Source: Anthonomus grandis grandis (lineage: Eukaryota > Arthropoda > Insecta > Coleoptera > Curculionidae). Taken from it: a DNA stretch of 64,000 nucleotides. The stretch covers positions 14,603,644 through 14,667,643 of the forward strand of contig NC_065548.1 in the NCBI RefSeq assembly GCF_022605725.1, read 5' to 3'. Every line of letters begins with the position of its first letter. Position 1 is the first letter of the stretch. The translations under genes and the position numbers were made by a program. Positions 34,930-49,000 of the stretch are shown here, piece by piece. The notes below the pieces were generated by a model, which was not told the DNA's origin, did not search any database, and saw only the letters and a list, made by a program, of their open reading frames with translations.

Positions 34930-37900
34930 GTAAATATTAAGATACGCACAGTCTTGATAAAATCGATGTAAAAAACATGGTTATTCTACTTATAATATTT
35001 TTAAGGATTTTTAAATCATCATTGATAATATACATAAATACGTAATGCTTTTAGACCTAGATTTGACAAATAGACTAATCCGTATAAGAAGTTTTAGTAA
35101 AATTTAATGACGTTCACTTTGTCACATAAATCAGGCTAGACGTTATGTTTTTAGCGTATTTCTGCTATACACATATATAGGTATCATATCAGTTTTTTTC
35201 TTAAGTCTAGCGTTAGTTTAATAATTACCATATTAGTAGTATTGAGTTGTTTTACTTTGCATTTTTCCTTTTAGGATAAATCTACACTAAACATTATTAA
35301 AGTGGTCTATGACGATCCTCACCAAATACATCTGCCCTCCGGTTTGACGGTAAATCAGTGGAAAAGATGTAATGAAGTATTTGATGTAAGTTATTTTATT
35401 TTAAATTTTAATTAAGTAAAAAATATTTGCAAAAATGCAATACATATATGGTGTGCATAAAGATTTCTTCTCTTATCACTTACGCTGAGCTATTATAAAT
35501 AAATATGACTCTTTTAGTGATCACAGCTTTTCAAAATTCCAGAAAAAGTATTTTTTCAAAATTTAATAATCGCATTAAAAGCATGTTAATTTGGAATAAA
35601 TACTAGTTAAATAAAAAAAGGATGAACTTTGCCGGCTTTCGTACATACGTTTTACTTAAAAGGATATCTGATGTGTAAATGCTTATTTGTAAATATCCTA
35701 AATCTTCTACGTCACTAAAGTAGCATAAATTTTTTTTTACAGGTTTCCAGGCAAAAATCTAGACATAAACTAGGGTACTAGCTATTCTTACAATAAACGA
35801 TTTTCTTCTTTTTAAAAAATTACATAGTCTTTATTGCAGTGATTTATTATGCTATTTAAAAATGATCTCCATTCATATTCATTTCTAAATTTATACACAA
35901 AAAACAAACCAATAAGGAAGTCAGCAAATAATTACAATTACATTTTTCACTTATCAGCAATTTAAGTATAAACTAAACGAGAATAAACAGTGTAAGTAGC
36001 AGACCGGTATCGACAGTGATAATGATTTACGTTTATATGAAGTAAAAACTTATATTCTTGTAGAAAACCAAAGAGTTTTTAAATAAGCGAGTTCTCTAAA
36101 ATATTTACTCCAGCTATGTATCGATTTAAAATTTTAATAGAAGGTTGCAGATAAAGACAAGACCTTTTTAATAATCAAGATTACCACATTTTAATATCGA
36201 TAATGCTGTGACTAATGCATAACTTAAATGGATACAATTGCCATTTACTTACCTTTATATGCTTTAAAGATTCAACGCGTTTAAAGAAAAAACAAATGAT
36301 TATTTGGATACTAGCGGGACCAATTTATATTTATTTTTGTAAAAGATACCTTGCTAGGATTGAGGATCCCTGAAGTATTCGTAACAACATTGCTGAGAAT
36401 TTTTTACGATTAATTCCTTTATATAAAGCAACATTGCCACTATGATATACGATATTTAACCAAAAAACCTACATATCCTTTAACTAAATTTGATAATTTT
36501 AGGGTCATATTCTATAGGTTAAATAGAACAAAATTACGTCCTTTATGGCTTATTCAAGTTTTTGGAAAAACTTGGAGAAATTTTAGCCAGTTCCCTAAAT
36601 ACAAATATGAAATGACTTTGAATAGAGAATTTTCCATTGGCTATTTTTAAATTCTAAATCACGACTTTTTTTATTTCATTTTAAACTTTTTCTTAGACAT
36701 TTAAATGTATAACTTGCAAGAGTGACTGTGTACACGTAGATCTAATAAAATGCGAGAAGAGATTTGTATAGCATGTATATTATATTTTCCATTAAATAAT
36801 GGCAATGTGGTTTCGTCTAATAAATATCATTTTATTTAAATATATGTTTAAAGAAGCGATAGATCACACTTATATAGTTTTTTTTGTGATTTGCGACAAT
36901 TGCGTTCCTTTATGGTAAATAATGTACTAGAATGTCAGTTTCTTAAAGAAAATAAAAAATAGGCCTCTCCATTGAAAAATTTAATAAAGATATGAGAACA
37001 AAGCTATAAAAACTATACACTTTATATTATTATCTACAAAATAAAATATACAATAAGAGACATTTTTCCTAAAATAGCCTAACAAATAGATATTTAGAAT
37101 TAATAGATTAATTACGCTTTCCTTAAACTATAAAAAAATGCTAGTTGTATCAGTAAATACAGTATATTATTTTGATTTGCCACAAATTTAATTTAAGACA
37201 TAAATTGTCAATTGATAGTAAAAATTATATTTCAACAATTAAGATAGTGTAAAAGCTATCCGAAAGATTGCTGCAGAGGACATAATACATATTTACAATA
37301 CTATGCAAAATTTAAAATAGAGATTGCTTTTGATAAAAAGATATGTTTTTTGAATGAAATATTATACAGGAAAATTGCAGATATATGTAGTATACGGTGC
37401 TTTTTTTAATTTCAAAACTGATTTACGTCTATATGAAGTAAAAACTTATATTCTTCTAGAAAAATTAAAGTTTTTAAATAGGAGGTGGATGAACAACTTT
37501 CGTTTCACTAATAGCTTCACAAAATTATATTTACTTGTTCTAATTATTTTTAATTAATTTTCGAATTAATAAAAGTTTGTTTATACAGAATTTATGATTT
37601 TGTATTATTTAGTACTTAATAGCACCTTTGTTAGTTGGGGTCTTATTTTGTTTGTAGGTTAAAACATTGGTAAATATGAATAGTTAACATGACCCATATC
37701 AAAAATTTTTTTGTTTTCATTGGAATTTTATTGGAACGGTAAGAGGTCTCAAAACATTAAAACATTATCTTATTACAGTTATTTCTTGCAATTAATATAT
37801 TAAACAATACAAACAATTTTCCATAATTTTCACAAGAATAAGTCAATTCCAACTTGGCAGATTTACATAAAATTTTTTAAAAAGACCTCCAAAATATTCA

Positions 37901-40900
37901 CTCGAGGTGTTTTCCTACTTAAGATTTTAAAGGCGATCTTATCCTAGCATAAGGCTGCAGTCAATGGGTTGACTTTTTAATTATTAAGGTTACCAACAGT
38001 TTGATATCGGTAATGCCGTGACTGATGCATAACTTAAATGGATACAGTAAGCATTTGTTTGCTTTTATATGCTTTAAAGATTCAGCGCGTTTAAAGAACG
38101 AGCAAATGACCATTTGGATTTTACCAGGACCAATTTAAATATATTTTTATAAAAGGTTCCATTTTAGGATTGAGGAACCCTAAAATGTTATAATAGCAAT
38201 GACCCTGAGAAGTTTTTATGATTGATTTATTTGTATAAAGCAACTTTGCCAATATGAAATACGTAAAAATTTCAAACTTTTTATTATTTTTGTCCTTGCT
38301 TAAATTAATAAATAATTTAAAAAAAAAAACGTACATATTTTCCTTAAATAAATTTAATAATTTTAGGATTATAATCTATAGCTTAAATAGAACAAAATTA
38401 CGTTCTTTATGGCTTAATCAAGTTTCTTGGAGGAACTTTAAAAGTTTTAGCAAGGTCCCAACATAGTTTAAGAAATTTCTTTGAATATAGAATTTGTCAT
38501 TGGCTATTTGTAAGCGCTAAATCACGACGTTTTTCTATTTTATATAAAACTTGTTTCTAGAATCTTTAATGCATCTATAAAGAAACTTATGATTCGGCTA
38601 ACTATTCAGAAAGAAAAATAACCTTAGGAAAAAATGTGTCGTAGATCACACTTATTTATGTTTTTTTTTCTAAAGATAGTATTTTTTGTTATTTGCCAGA
38701 ATTGCGTTCTCTTACAGTAAATAATATGCCAGGATGTCAGTTTCTTGAGGGTAATAAAAAATAAGGCCTTTTTACTAAAAAATTTAATGAAGATATGAAA
38801 TTCAATAAGAACAAAACTTTAAAAGTTATACACTTTATATTATTATCTAACCTACAAAATAAAATATGCAATAAATAAAATTTTCACTAAAGTTGCATCA
38901 GTAATTATATTACGTATAAATAAGATCAAAGTGATTTGCCGTAAATCTTATTTAAAATATAAATTGTCAATAATTTATAGTAAAAATAATTTTTTTAACA
39001 ATAAACATAGTGTTAAAGCCATTCCAAGGAATGTAATATTATGCAGGAAAAATATGGATATATTCAAACAAATTCATATTGAAAGCTAACCAGTTCGAGA
39101 ATTGTTCGGAAAATTCGAAAAATTGTTTATCCAACAGCCTTTAAAACTTAAGTCATGAGTCTTTTCAATATAAAAATGAACAAGATATTATGAGCAATTT
39201 TCTCATAAAACGATTAATAAATAATTATATCAGAAAGAATTTTTCATTGTTTATCAAGCAATAAAGAAAATACAAATCCTAATCACAAGAAAAATAATTT
39301 TTGAAATCGTCCTTCATTCTAGGCCTCATCTTATAAACTGGAGCAATTAATCAGCTAAGATTTTATTTATTATTATTAATATATTGGATTAAACTAGCTA
39401 CGTCTCACTCTTCAGGACTGTTAAGGCCAATACGATTACGAGTAAGTACCTCTGGATGCTGCTTAAATTCCTTTTTAAGACGATTCTGACATGTTTCAAT
39501 GCAGGTTCTTATCGATAAAACATCGGCATATTGGTGATATTCGCCTTTTCTATTTTATAGTATAAAGTGATACTCTTGTAATCGTTGAAGACTTGCTATT
39601 TGTCCTTTAGGGTTTTTGTACTGAAACAGCGATTTCAGAGAAGCATGGTCAGTCCTAAGGATGAATCGTTGACCATACAAATATTTATGGAAATACTCAA
39701 TAGCTTTTACTACAGCCAATAACTATCGTCTGGTAACACAATACTTTCTTTCTTGCTTTTTAAAATGTTAAACGCGACTAAATCAATTCTAGACTAGCCT
39801 AGTATAATTTATTCAATACCCTTTTCATGTAGCAAACATTATGCCGGTCGAACCAAGGAGGTATTACAAGTAAATTACAGTAACAGAGAAAGAACCGCCT
39901 TGGTAATATCATTTTCTCACGCACCATATATTTCATTTTGAAGACATAAAGATTTTCAACAAAGAAAAAAGTCACAGTTTTCAGTTCACTTATCAGGCGA
40001 TGCGTGAGCGAGACATTGTCAATCTTAGGAAGATTTATAGCAATTTATTGGGTAAGTAAAGGGAAATGTCTCCTGATAGAGTTGAAATTCGCTTACGCGG
40101 AAAAATCATCTCAAACAAAAGCTTGACGAAATTGTTTTATATTCGTAGAATAAAGTTAACATTGTTTCTAACTGGATAGAAACATACCATTATGATATTT
40201 TAACTGTTTGTCTAGTTAATAATTTAACAAATGTTTTAAGTAATATGCTTAATATAGAGGTAATTTTATTTTTTGTGTGCAATGAAGTTGAATTATGTAG
40301 GTATGTTCAATTAATATGTTAATATAAAGTTGTTTAAAAGATTATTGAGGGGGTATATTTAGAGTTTTAGTTATGGTTGCATTTACCTATTCTCTTAATT
40401 TCTTTGTTTTTTTTTTTACTGTTTTTGTCTTTCTATTTAGCAATATAATAAATTGATAATCATTTGTTTGGCCATTTTTAATTAAGAGTTTGTATTTGTA
40501 GTCTTTTATCTGATTGTTTCTGTTATTATTTTTATTTTATCTCAAGACCAATTTTTTTAACTTAAAACTACTTACAGCAAAAAAACGTATAAATAATTAT
40601 TATTTAGTTTGTAGTCCCTTAATACTAATTTTTGTACTGTTTTTGTATGTTGCAATTTGCTAATAATTTAAATATTATTATAATTTGTTTATCATTATAC
40701 AGAACCAAAAAAGGTATTATTTTCATTTTTACTGTTTTAAGATATCTGTAAAATGTGATTTATTTTGCCTCATCTTATATATAGAAATATTTATACAGAG
40801 TGGTCGGTAATGAATGTTACAAAAAGCAATTCTAGGTTAAACTCGTGAAAATATCGATGTTAAGCCAAATATGCTTACTAAGGAATATCGCTAATGAATA

Positions 40901-43900
40901 AGATACAGGGTGTTAAAATTTAGTTTTTGAATCTGTTTTCTCTCTATAGATTAAGTTGTTTATGAGGTATCGATGTTGGCGATGAGGAATATGATTTTAT
41001 TCTATTTTTTGACATAAAGTATATAGACCGTTAGTTACACAATATTTACATGCTGTTTCATGCTATTACTTTCCTACTTCTAAAATTATATAATATCTTA
41101 TTATAGGAAAAAAAAAAGATATAGTACATATATTTCGGTTACACTTCCCGATTTCAAAACTATTTGCATTAAAACGTTCTGTTGCAAGTTCTGTGGTAGT
41201 CAAACATCCTAAACATGGATAATACGGATAACAAATTTACCTAGTCATCATTTATTAACAAAATCCTTTTTACGGACAAAACGACCTTCAGCAGACGATG
41301 TGTTTAACTAGCGAAATAATTATACCTGGGAACTAGAACATCCAATAATATCTGGTGTAGCAATATTATTGGACCTTTTGAGTTACCCCCAATGCTTACT
41401 GGTAATCAGTATCTATAGTTTTTACAAAATTGATGATATTTCTTTAAATCTACAACAAAATATGCGGTATCTGTACGATGGAGCTCCACTGCAATATTCA
41501 GTTGCAATTTTCAATTCTTTAGATGAATGGTTGCCTTGCAGATGATTGGGTCATGACAGTGAATTTCCATGACCTCCACGTAGTCCGGATCCTTATCTTT
41601 TGAAGTTATATTATGTCATTAGTTTGTAGAGAAGAAATCCATACACGAGAGCAACTATTGCAAAAAATTCCTGATTCCACCAATGTTATCAAAAATAAAC
41701 AAGGAACTTTATTCCAAGTAATGCACTATTTGGTGAAAGGATTAAGGAAATGCCTGAAAGTAAATGGTGAATATTTTGCGCATTTGTTAAAGCGATGTTT
41801 TACATTATTTCATTTATTAATAATATTCATTAATAACCTCAATTAGTGTTAAAATATTTTTAACTCTGCTAATATTTCCAAAATGCTTTGTTTAATCAAA
41901 ATAGGTTTTTGTTACTTAAAAATCATCATTCTATTAGTAACTTTAAAAATAATAAAACGATACTTGTAAGAAAGTTATGGCATGAAACAGCATGTGAGTA
42001 TAGTGTAGCTGGCGCCCTTTACATTTTATGCCAAAAAATAGAATAACATTTTCCTATTATTGTCCTAGAGATAATATTCAATATTAATTCCATCACTGGG
42101 GCAGTCGGTAGAATTAGTATTAATTATATATCGCCTAATATTATGAAATTCTGATTATTCTAAATTACAATTATATGCATTATATGATTGAAATAAATTA
42201 TGTGGGTCATCGGATAATCCGTCTGATTGTATCGCATAACTCATGTCTGGCTGGCATATTCTTTTGCTCTTTATAGAAAGTCATAGGTTAAGATAGAAAG
42301 CAATTTCTGATTTTTGTCTAGCTTTTGGTAACTTCCAAGAACTTATTAATTTTTATTTTTACTGTTTAACAAAATATCAAGCTTAAATTCAGTAATCATA
42401 CTTCTTGAAAAAGATCGAGACTATTTATTTAGTAATTTTCAGTTAACAGAATTTTCTTTTGTTCTTGGTTCGAAGTTATTAAGCCAAGACTTTACTACCT
42501 TTAGGTCTTCTATTTAGCTCAGGTGTAGTAATTGGGTATCTACGTCATCCCAAAAAAGTGTAGTATCATCAATATCATTGATATACAGTAGGAACAAAGT
42601 AATCTCAAAACTGAGCCTTGGAAAACTTATTAAACAACAGATGTAGATTTATATTTGTGTATTAGGAACATACAAATATGCTTTGGCAATGCTCTTTTTG
42701 ATTCCAATATTAAGTTTTAACACCCTGCATCTGAATGATGAGCGATATTTTACTAAGACATATTTGGCGCAACATCGATATTTGCACAAGTTTAACCTAG
42801 AATTAAGTTTTGATGCATATATTACCAATCACCCTGTTTAATTATATAACTATATTAAAAATATTTATCACTTTGTATGGCTATTTTGACTACTTTCCAC
42901 TTTTTTCTCATCACTTTCCATTCTATTTCCTCTCGATTTAATTGCAGGTTTTCCCGTTAATGCGTGCTCTGGTTTAAATTATAATAACAAAGCAAAATCA
43001 ATTTTCCATGAACTTGAACCATTTTCGACTTTCTCATCTATCAATTCCAAAGATAAAGTTGACGGCTCCGTTATTGTTTTTCGGGCGAACTTTAAAGCGG
43101 CCTTCAGCTTGAAAAATTGTGGTTATTATTTTTGAGCAGGGGCGTCTGTTCTGAAATTGACAAGCACATACCTAAATAGAAGAAAAATACTAAGCATTTT
43201 TTTTTAAATTTATATATTTCTTTTATAATGTAATAAGCAAACATATCTACGTTACTCAAATAACAATCATTTTATCTTTTGCGAGCAATAAATTTTAACA
43301 AGCCATCCTCTTTTTCGCATCATCAATTTCACATTTCCTAATTTCCCTAAAGAATTTCGTGCGAACTTTTTATTATTCTAGAATACTGAAGAGCTGTCGT
43401 ATATATATTTTTTATGCTAATGCGTGACATATATTTTTTCAGATAAAATTAGCGACCCTATTTTTATTTATTTGTTCGAATTTTTTACTTAAATTAAAGT
43501 GTTTATAATGCATGGCTAGGTTTTTTATAGTACACCATTATTATAAAATACTGTTAGTATAAAATTTCAATAAATAAATAGTTCAAAGGGTATGAAAAAA
43601 ACTTCTTCACGATACGTCAGTTTGCCTTGCATGGTTGGAAAAAAATAAGGTTTAAGGAGATATTAACCCATTTAATACAAAAGGAAAGAAATCAGAAATA
43701 AAAGACTATTTCTTACTAATAATAGTGATTAACAGGTACATAAGAACATGTTTTTAAAAAAAAGTAATTTTTTTCCTATTTTAGAAAAAAAGCTGGTGTA
43801 TGTACGAGCCAACCACTGAGTACAAATCATAAAACTTTTTTTTAAAATTTGACTTAATTCTTTATGTTGGTCAAGTCTAAGCCGATTGTTTACTAGATGT

Positions 43901-44214
43901 ACTATCATAAAAACTCATAATATTCCTAACTGAAAATGTAATGTTGTATTTCCAAAAAAGACAATTTTTATTGACTGGTACAAAAGCGAACTACTGGTAT
44001 AATTCGCTCACTATTTTTGATGACATTTTACAAAACAATCAGCATGCAAATGAATATCATACTTAGTAAAGATATATATTGTATGACTATGACATATTCT
44101 ATATCTGCACCGCAATATTTGAGTATGAGAAACCATTAGATGGCCCTGGTTATCACATCTCATTTCATCGATATACAAATGTCAGTTTTTAGAAGACGTA
44201 GAGCTATATTATAC

Positions 44215-44249
<35 letters not shown>

Positions 44250-46062
44250 TTAATAATAAAACTAAGGATCATCTGTGCAATACCGCAGAACGAGCTACGC
44301 TACCTCGACATATGAATTGCCTCCATAAAAACATTTAGTCAATTGAACTTTTTCGGAAAGAGTATAAACATCTATAAAGATAAATATATAAAAAAAATTA
44401 AAATAGCGCTTTAAGATGACATAGCAAATTGAGATCTGCTGATTGTGCCATTCCAAAAGTGGCAAATTAGAAGATCGGAATGCGCCTCGCCGCTTCTCAA
44501 TCAGAAAATAAGCGAGAAACGGTGCTCCCATTTATAATGCCTATGTGTAGTCTTCTATTCGCCAACCTGTATATACTAGTATAAGCCATTAGTAATTTAA
44601 ATACTTATGTTACCATTTGTGATTTTTTTATATGTACACTATTAATGTTCTTATATACCTATCCAGTATATGTTAGTATATTAGGCAATATATTAGTCAA
44701 TATATATTATTAGGCAATATTAGTCAGTATATTAGGCAATTTTTTCCTTTAAAATGTTTTACACCTTTTAAAGGTTGGTATATTGACAATAGGTATAAAT
44801 AATAAAAATTTATCTCTCTAATAAAATGTGTAAATATTATGGTTTGCCTAGGTCTCACCGCAGCAACAAACAAAATATTCAAAGTTTTACGTGACATAAA
44901 GGCATTTGTTCTTATTGTTATTTAATATATTTTTTGTCTGTAGCAGTCAAGACCTCATCACTTTTTTTAAAGGCTTGCCACAAACACAAATGCTTTGCTA
45001 AATATAATCCAAATAAAGTAAAAAAAAATGACATTTTTAGTGTAAATAAGCCCTTGAAATACGATAATCAAATTCGGCAACTTTTTTTTAAAAGCCTTCC
45101 ATAAATCGTTTTAAATTTCTTTAGGATTTTTACCAAAATACTATATGTAGTAGCTTTCAATAAAGAGGCAATAATTATTTATGTTTAGAATATAGAATTC
45201 AAATTATAGAATGCAATGTCAAAGGTTAAAAATTGCATTTTTGTGAAAATTTGGGGATTTTTATGGTATAATAATTGTTAGATATAACAAAGACCTTTTC
45301 GTGTTGTTATTAAATATTTTTTTTTACTGATGCATTATATTGACAGAACTATGATTCCTAAATAATTTAGAAAAATACAAAATTTCCGAGAGTTAAAAAT
45401 CTAAACGTATATATCAAAATCACATTTCCTCAAGTTTTCTGGCATAATATCAAGTTTTAGAATGTTGACGTTTGAAAATTACTTCGAAATCATTTATGCA
45501 TTTTTCTTTGAGACTGGGGAGACAGCATGATAACTCTGGCAAATCTCCAAATGCATATATTGAGCTCTGGCTTTGTTCTAAACTGAAAAGACCAGAAAAG
45601 TGGCTTGAATCTATTTTTAGCGAATATTGGCCCAAAAATGTCTCTTCTGGGGGATAAATCTAAAACGGATTGCTGGATATAGGTGCGCTTATAGCCAAAT
45701 ATCAGCCCGTCGATATGAGGCAATCTGCGTTAAGTCAAAGACGGATTTGTTTCATCGATCCATTTGTTATACGAACAGTTGTGTGATTCTCTTGTTATAA
45801 TTTTTATTAGGGCTTTTACCAAATTTACTTAATTATTATTATGCCTAAGAAATTGTACTTTATTTTTATTCATAGCTGATTCAATAAATAATTAAACTCT
45901 ATTTTAATACCGTATCCAAAATACTTAAAGGGTATATTATACTGTTTATCTTACATGGGCCTTAGCACACTAAATACGTTAAAAAAATGTATTATTTATT
46001 TTGCTCAAAAAGCAACGGAAATACAGTGCTTTCATTTCAAAACGATCCACCCTTAATAATTT

Positions 46063-46095
<33 letters not shown>

Positions 46096-49000
46096 CATTT
46101 CAAATTAGATATACAGGGGGATGTTTAATTATGCATTTACTGAAGTTCTGTCAATCACCTCCTCACCTCCAGCTAACCTCACTTTAATATGTCAAATGGG
46201 CATATGTCAAAAAACCCCCATCGTGTGATATATCATAGTAAGGAGCGTAAAATTCTCTATTCAACGGTACCAAAAAAAATGAAATCGGTAAATGTGTAAG
46301 CAAATAGTTAGCGAGAATATCTAGAAATAATGAATATTTTATTTACGCCAAACTTTGGTATGTCAAATGGCTACCCCATGGTGTGATACATTATTTTAAA
46401 GGGCATTCATTATGCTATCAATGGTTGTAAAAAAAATAAAGTTGATTGACCAAGAAGCAATTAAAGTGTAAATCGGTAGGGTAGAAAAACAAATTTAATT
46501 AGATTAACAAATTTATTTTATTAAATGTTCAAAATGCGCGCCGTTATTAGCAAGACAATAAAAAAGCCTATTTTCAAACTCCTTACGAGCATCGATAAAG
46601 GTCTGCCCGCTAATTTCTCTGCATTCTTAAAATATTCTATTTTTTAAATTCTCAATACTCTCAGGTGGAGTTTTATAAACTTTGCTGTTTAAGTAGCCCC
46701 AAAGAAAAAAGTCTAGTGGGGTTAGGTCCGGAGACCGCGCAGGCCATTCGATTACACCACGTCTGCCAATCCACTTTTCTCGAAAATTTTCATCAAGCCA
46801 CTCTCGAACTACCAAAGTGTAGTGCGCGGGAGCTCCATCCTGCTGAAAATGTATATTATTTTCATTCAATAATATAGCACCATGTTGATCTACTTGATTT
46901 TCCATAGATTGGATGATGGAAGGGTATATTGCATTTTCTAAAACGTTTAAATAAATTTCGCCAGTCAAATTTTCTTCAGAAAAATGGCCCGATTATTTCA
47001 TTCCCATAAATTCCTGCCCAAACATTAATTTTTTGGGAATATTGGGTATGGCCTTCCCGAAAAACATGCGGATTCTCATTATCCCAGTATCTACAGTTAT
47101 GTCTGTTTACCAGGCCATTTAAAAAAAAAGTCGATTCGTCACTGAAGCAAATGTTCTTCAATAAGTGGGGATCGTCGTCAATTCGCTGGCACATCACTTC
47201 ACAAAATTGAATTCTCCTATCAAAATCATCTTCTCCGAGTTCATGAAGAATATGAATTTCATAAGGAAAGAACTTATTTTTTTTAAAACTTTATGTACGG
47301 AACCAGTGGAAATATTTGTTAGTTTTGCGGCCTTTGGTATAGGCAAAGTTGGATCCATAGCAAATTGTCCTAGTACTTCAACTTGCCATGCTTCATCGAC
47401 AACTCTATTTTCATATTTTTTCTTATTGCAAATCGATCCCGTCTCTTCAAATTTTCGTATCAATTCTAATACGTATGTATGGCTCACGTTTTTATCTTGA
47501 TACCTTTCATTAAATGCTCTCGTGGTTCTGCGAGCACACCGATCTTGAGCTCCATAAAGGAAAATTATTTCTATCCTTTCGGCTAGCGTATACACCATTT
47601 TATTAACTTACTGTTTTAACTAAAATTGAAAAATTGCACGCGTCAAACTGACAGTTTTAACAAAAATAGATCGCCTGCTTTTTAAACGCCTTAAAAAGGT
47701 AAGGTATTGCAGTGTTTTTTTGTACCTATTAGGTAGGTTCCGCAAAAAATATAAGTGAAATAAATACACATACAAAGTTATAAGACTGCAAAGATGTGTG
47801 ATCAAAAATGCAAAAATGTGATCTATGTAGGTCTACGCCTGATGATGACCTCCGATAGGAGCAAAACACGTGTAGCTTAAAAAAAAAAAAAAAAAATATG
47901 GATTGGATGAGACCGTGACTTTGTGTTTTTTTTTTGTTTTGTTTTTGTTTGGTCTCTTAGAGAAAAATGGATGATACGTTTCTATCTGACTCTCAATACC
48001 TAACTTTTTTATTAAAATATTATATTGAAAAATAATAGTAATTTGGTACTTATTTGATTACCAAAATAAAGAGTTTTTAGGGTATTATTTGACCTCAAAA
48101 TAATACCCTAAGTCATAAGGTAGCCCCTATATGCAAATGTGGGCAAAAACATGATTATGGTGGTTAGGCAAAAAATAATTTAACTTTTGCTAAACCACCT
48201 CGCATTTTGATTATGTCCATTTCCCAATGAAACACCATGTTTAATATTAAATATTTAACTTAGCCCTACCTTATATTTATTAAAGATATCATTTTAGGTT
48301 AATTTTGTAGTTTACTCGACTTTGACGGAATATCCAGATTTTCTAACTCCAAACCAGCACCTCCTAAATATAGAATTCTATAGAAATTTTATATCAACTA
48401 TAGAAAATCTATTATATATTAGCAGTACTAAACCGTTTCCCACAGAATATGGCAATCCTGGATATTATACATTAGAGCAACTTCGTCCGTGGCGTCCTTG
48501 GCACCACATTTATTCCCAATGTAAAATTGTTAAAGGAGAACATTCGGCAGTATACAATTCTGCGGGTAACTATACTTTCACCGAGAAAGCGGCTTATTTA
48601 CTTAAAAATTATTGTCTTATTTTCATCTCGCTAATTAAGAAAACCTCATTACTATTCCCTTCGCACTTTCCAGTAAATTCCAAGCTAACAAATCAAAATT
48701 CAACAGGCTTATTCAGGCGCTCTTTTTTCTGCCTTGTTCAGCGAAAAACAGGAAAAAGTTTTTACTTTTTTTTTATTTCGTACTAAACAGGCAAACAGAA
48801 AAGAGAGTTAATGAGGCTTGACAATGGCCGACCTTTTTGTCTCTCTTTATTTTTTTTTCGCTGTAGAGCCGTAAAATATTAAAATAGACACTTGATATTC
48901 CAGTCTTTTGATAGCTCTAACGTATAGGAGAGCTATGAAATAGGTCAACTGGAATTGCTTTGTTTTAACTGGCTTAAAAAAACGCTTTGAAACTTTGAGA

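Larger units (their letters stand above)
40796..42836 (+). mobile_element. 2.04 kb DD41D-type element with ~130 bp inverted repeats
   Basis: The left end from 40,796 and the reverse complement of the right end to 42,836 align for about 130 bp, sharing TTCTAGGTTAAAC, AATATCGATGTT, GCCAAATATG and CAGGGTGTTAAAA. TA is at the outer flanks. The degraded transposase is on the plus strand, and a piece of LINE (42,460-42,630) has inserted before the right arm. Confidence 0.8.
35386..48297. other. androglobin intron 2 (12.9 kb), repeat-filled
   Basis: Contains a diverged tandem duplication (35,998-39,060), a Ty3/gypsy fragment, two DD41D elements, a 44.4 kb MITE-end fragment, a LINE piece, a TAA microsatellite, a poly-A tract and a hammerhead-like motif. 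The intervals 39,780-40,790, 42,840-44,210 and 44,573-45,415 show nothing I can name. Confidence 0.75.

Noticed and set aside
38121..38466. Overlapping 70-71 codon frames on both strands
   Set aside because: AT-rich low-complexity peptides inside a noncoding tandem duplication; the partner copy is not open.
44214..44260. Regular short repeats that could suggest an array
   Set aside because: Simple TAA microsatellite without spacers; CRISPR does not apply to this eukaryotic sequence.
47165..47500. 111-codon plus-strand frame
   Set aside because: It is the antisense shadow of the DD41D transposase on the minus strand.
48311..48325. Alternative acceptor for Adgb exon 3 at 48,310
   Set aside because: With exon 2 ending in phase 0 it runs straight into TGA; the acceptor at 48,297 keeps the frame and the homologous residues.
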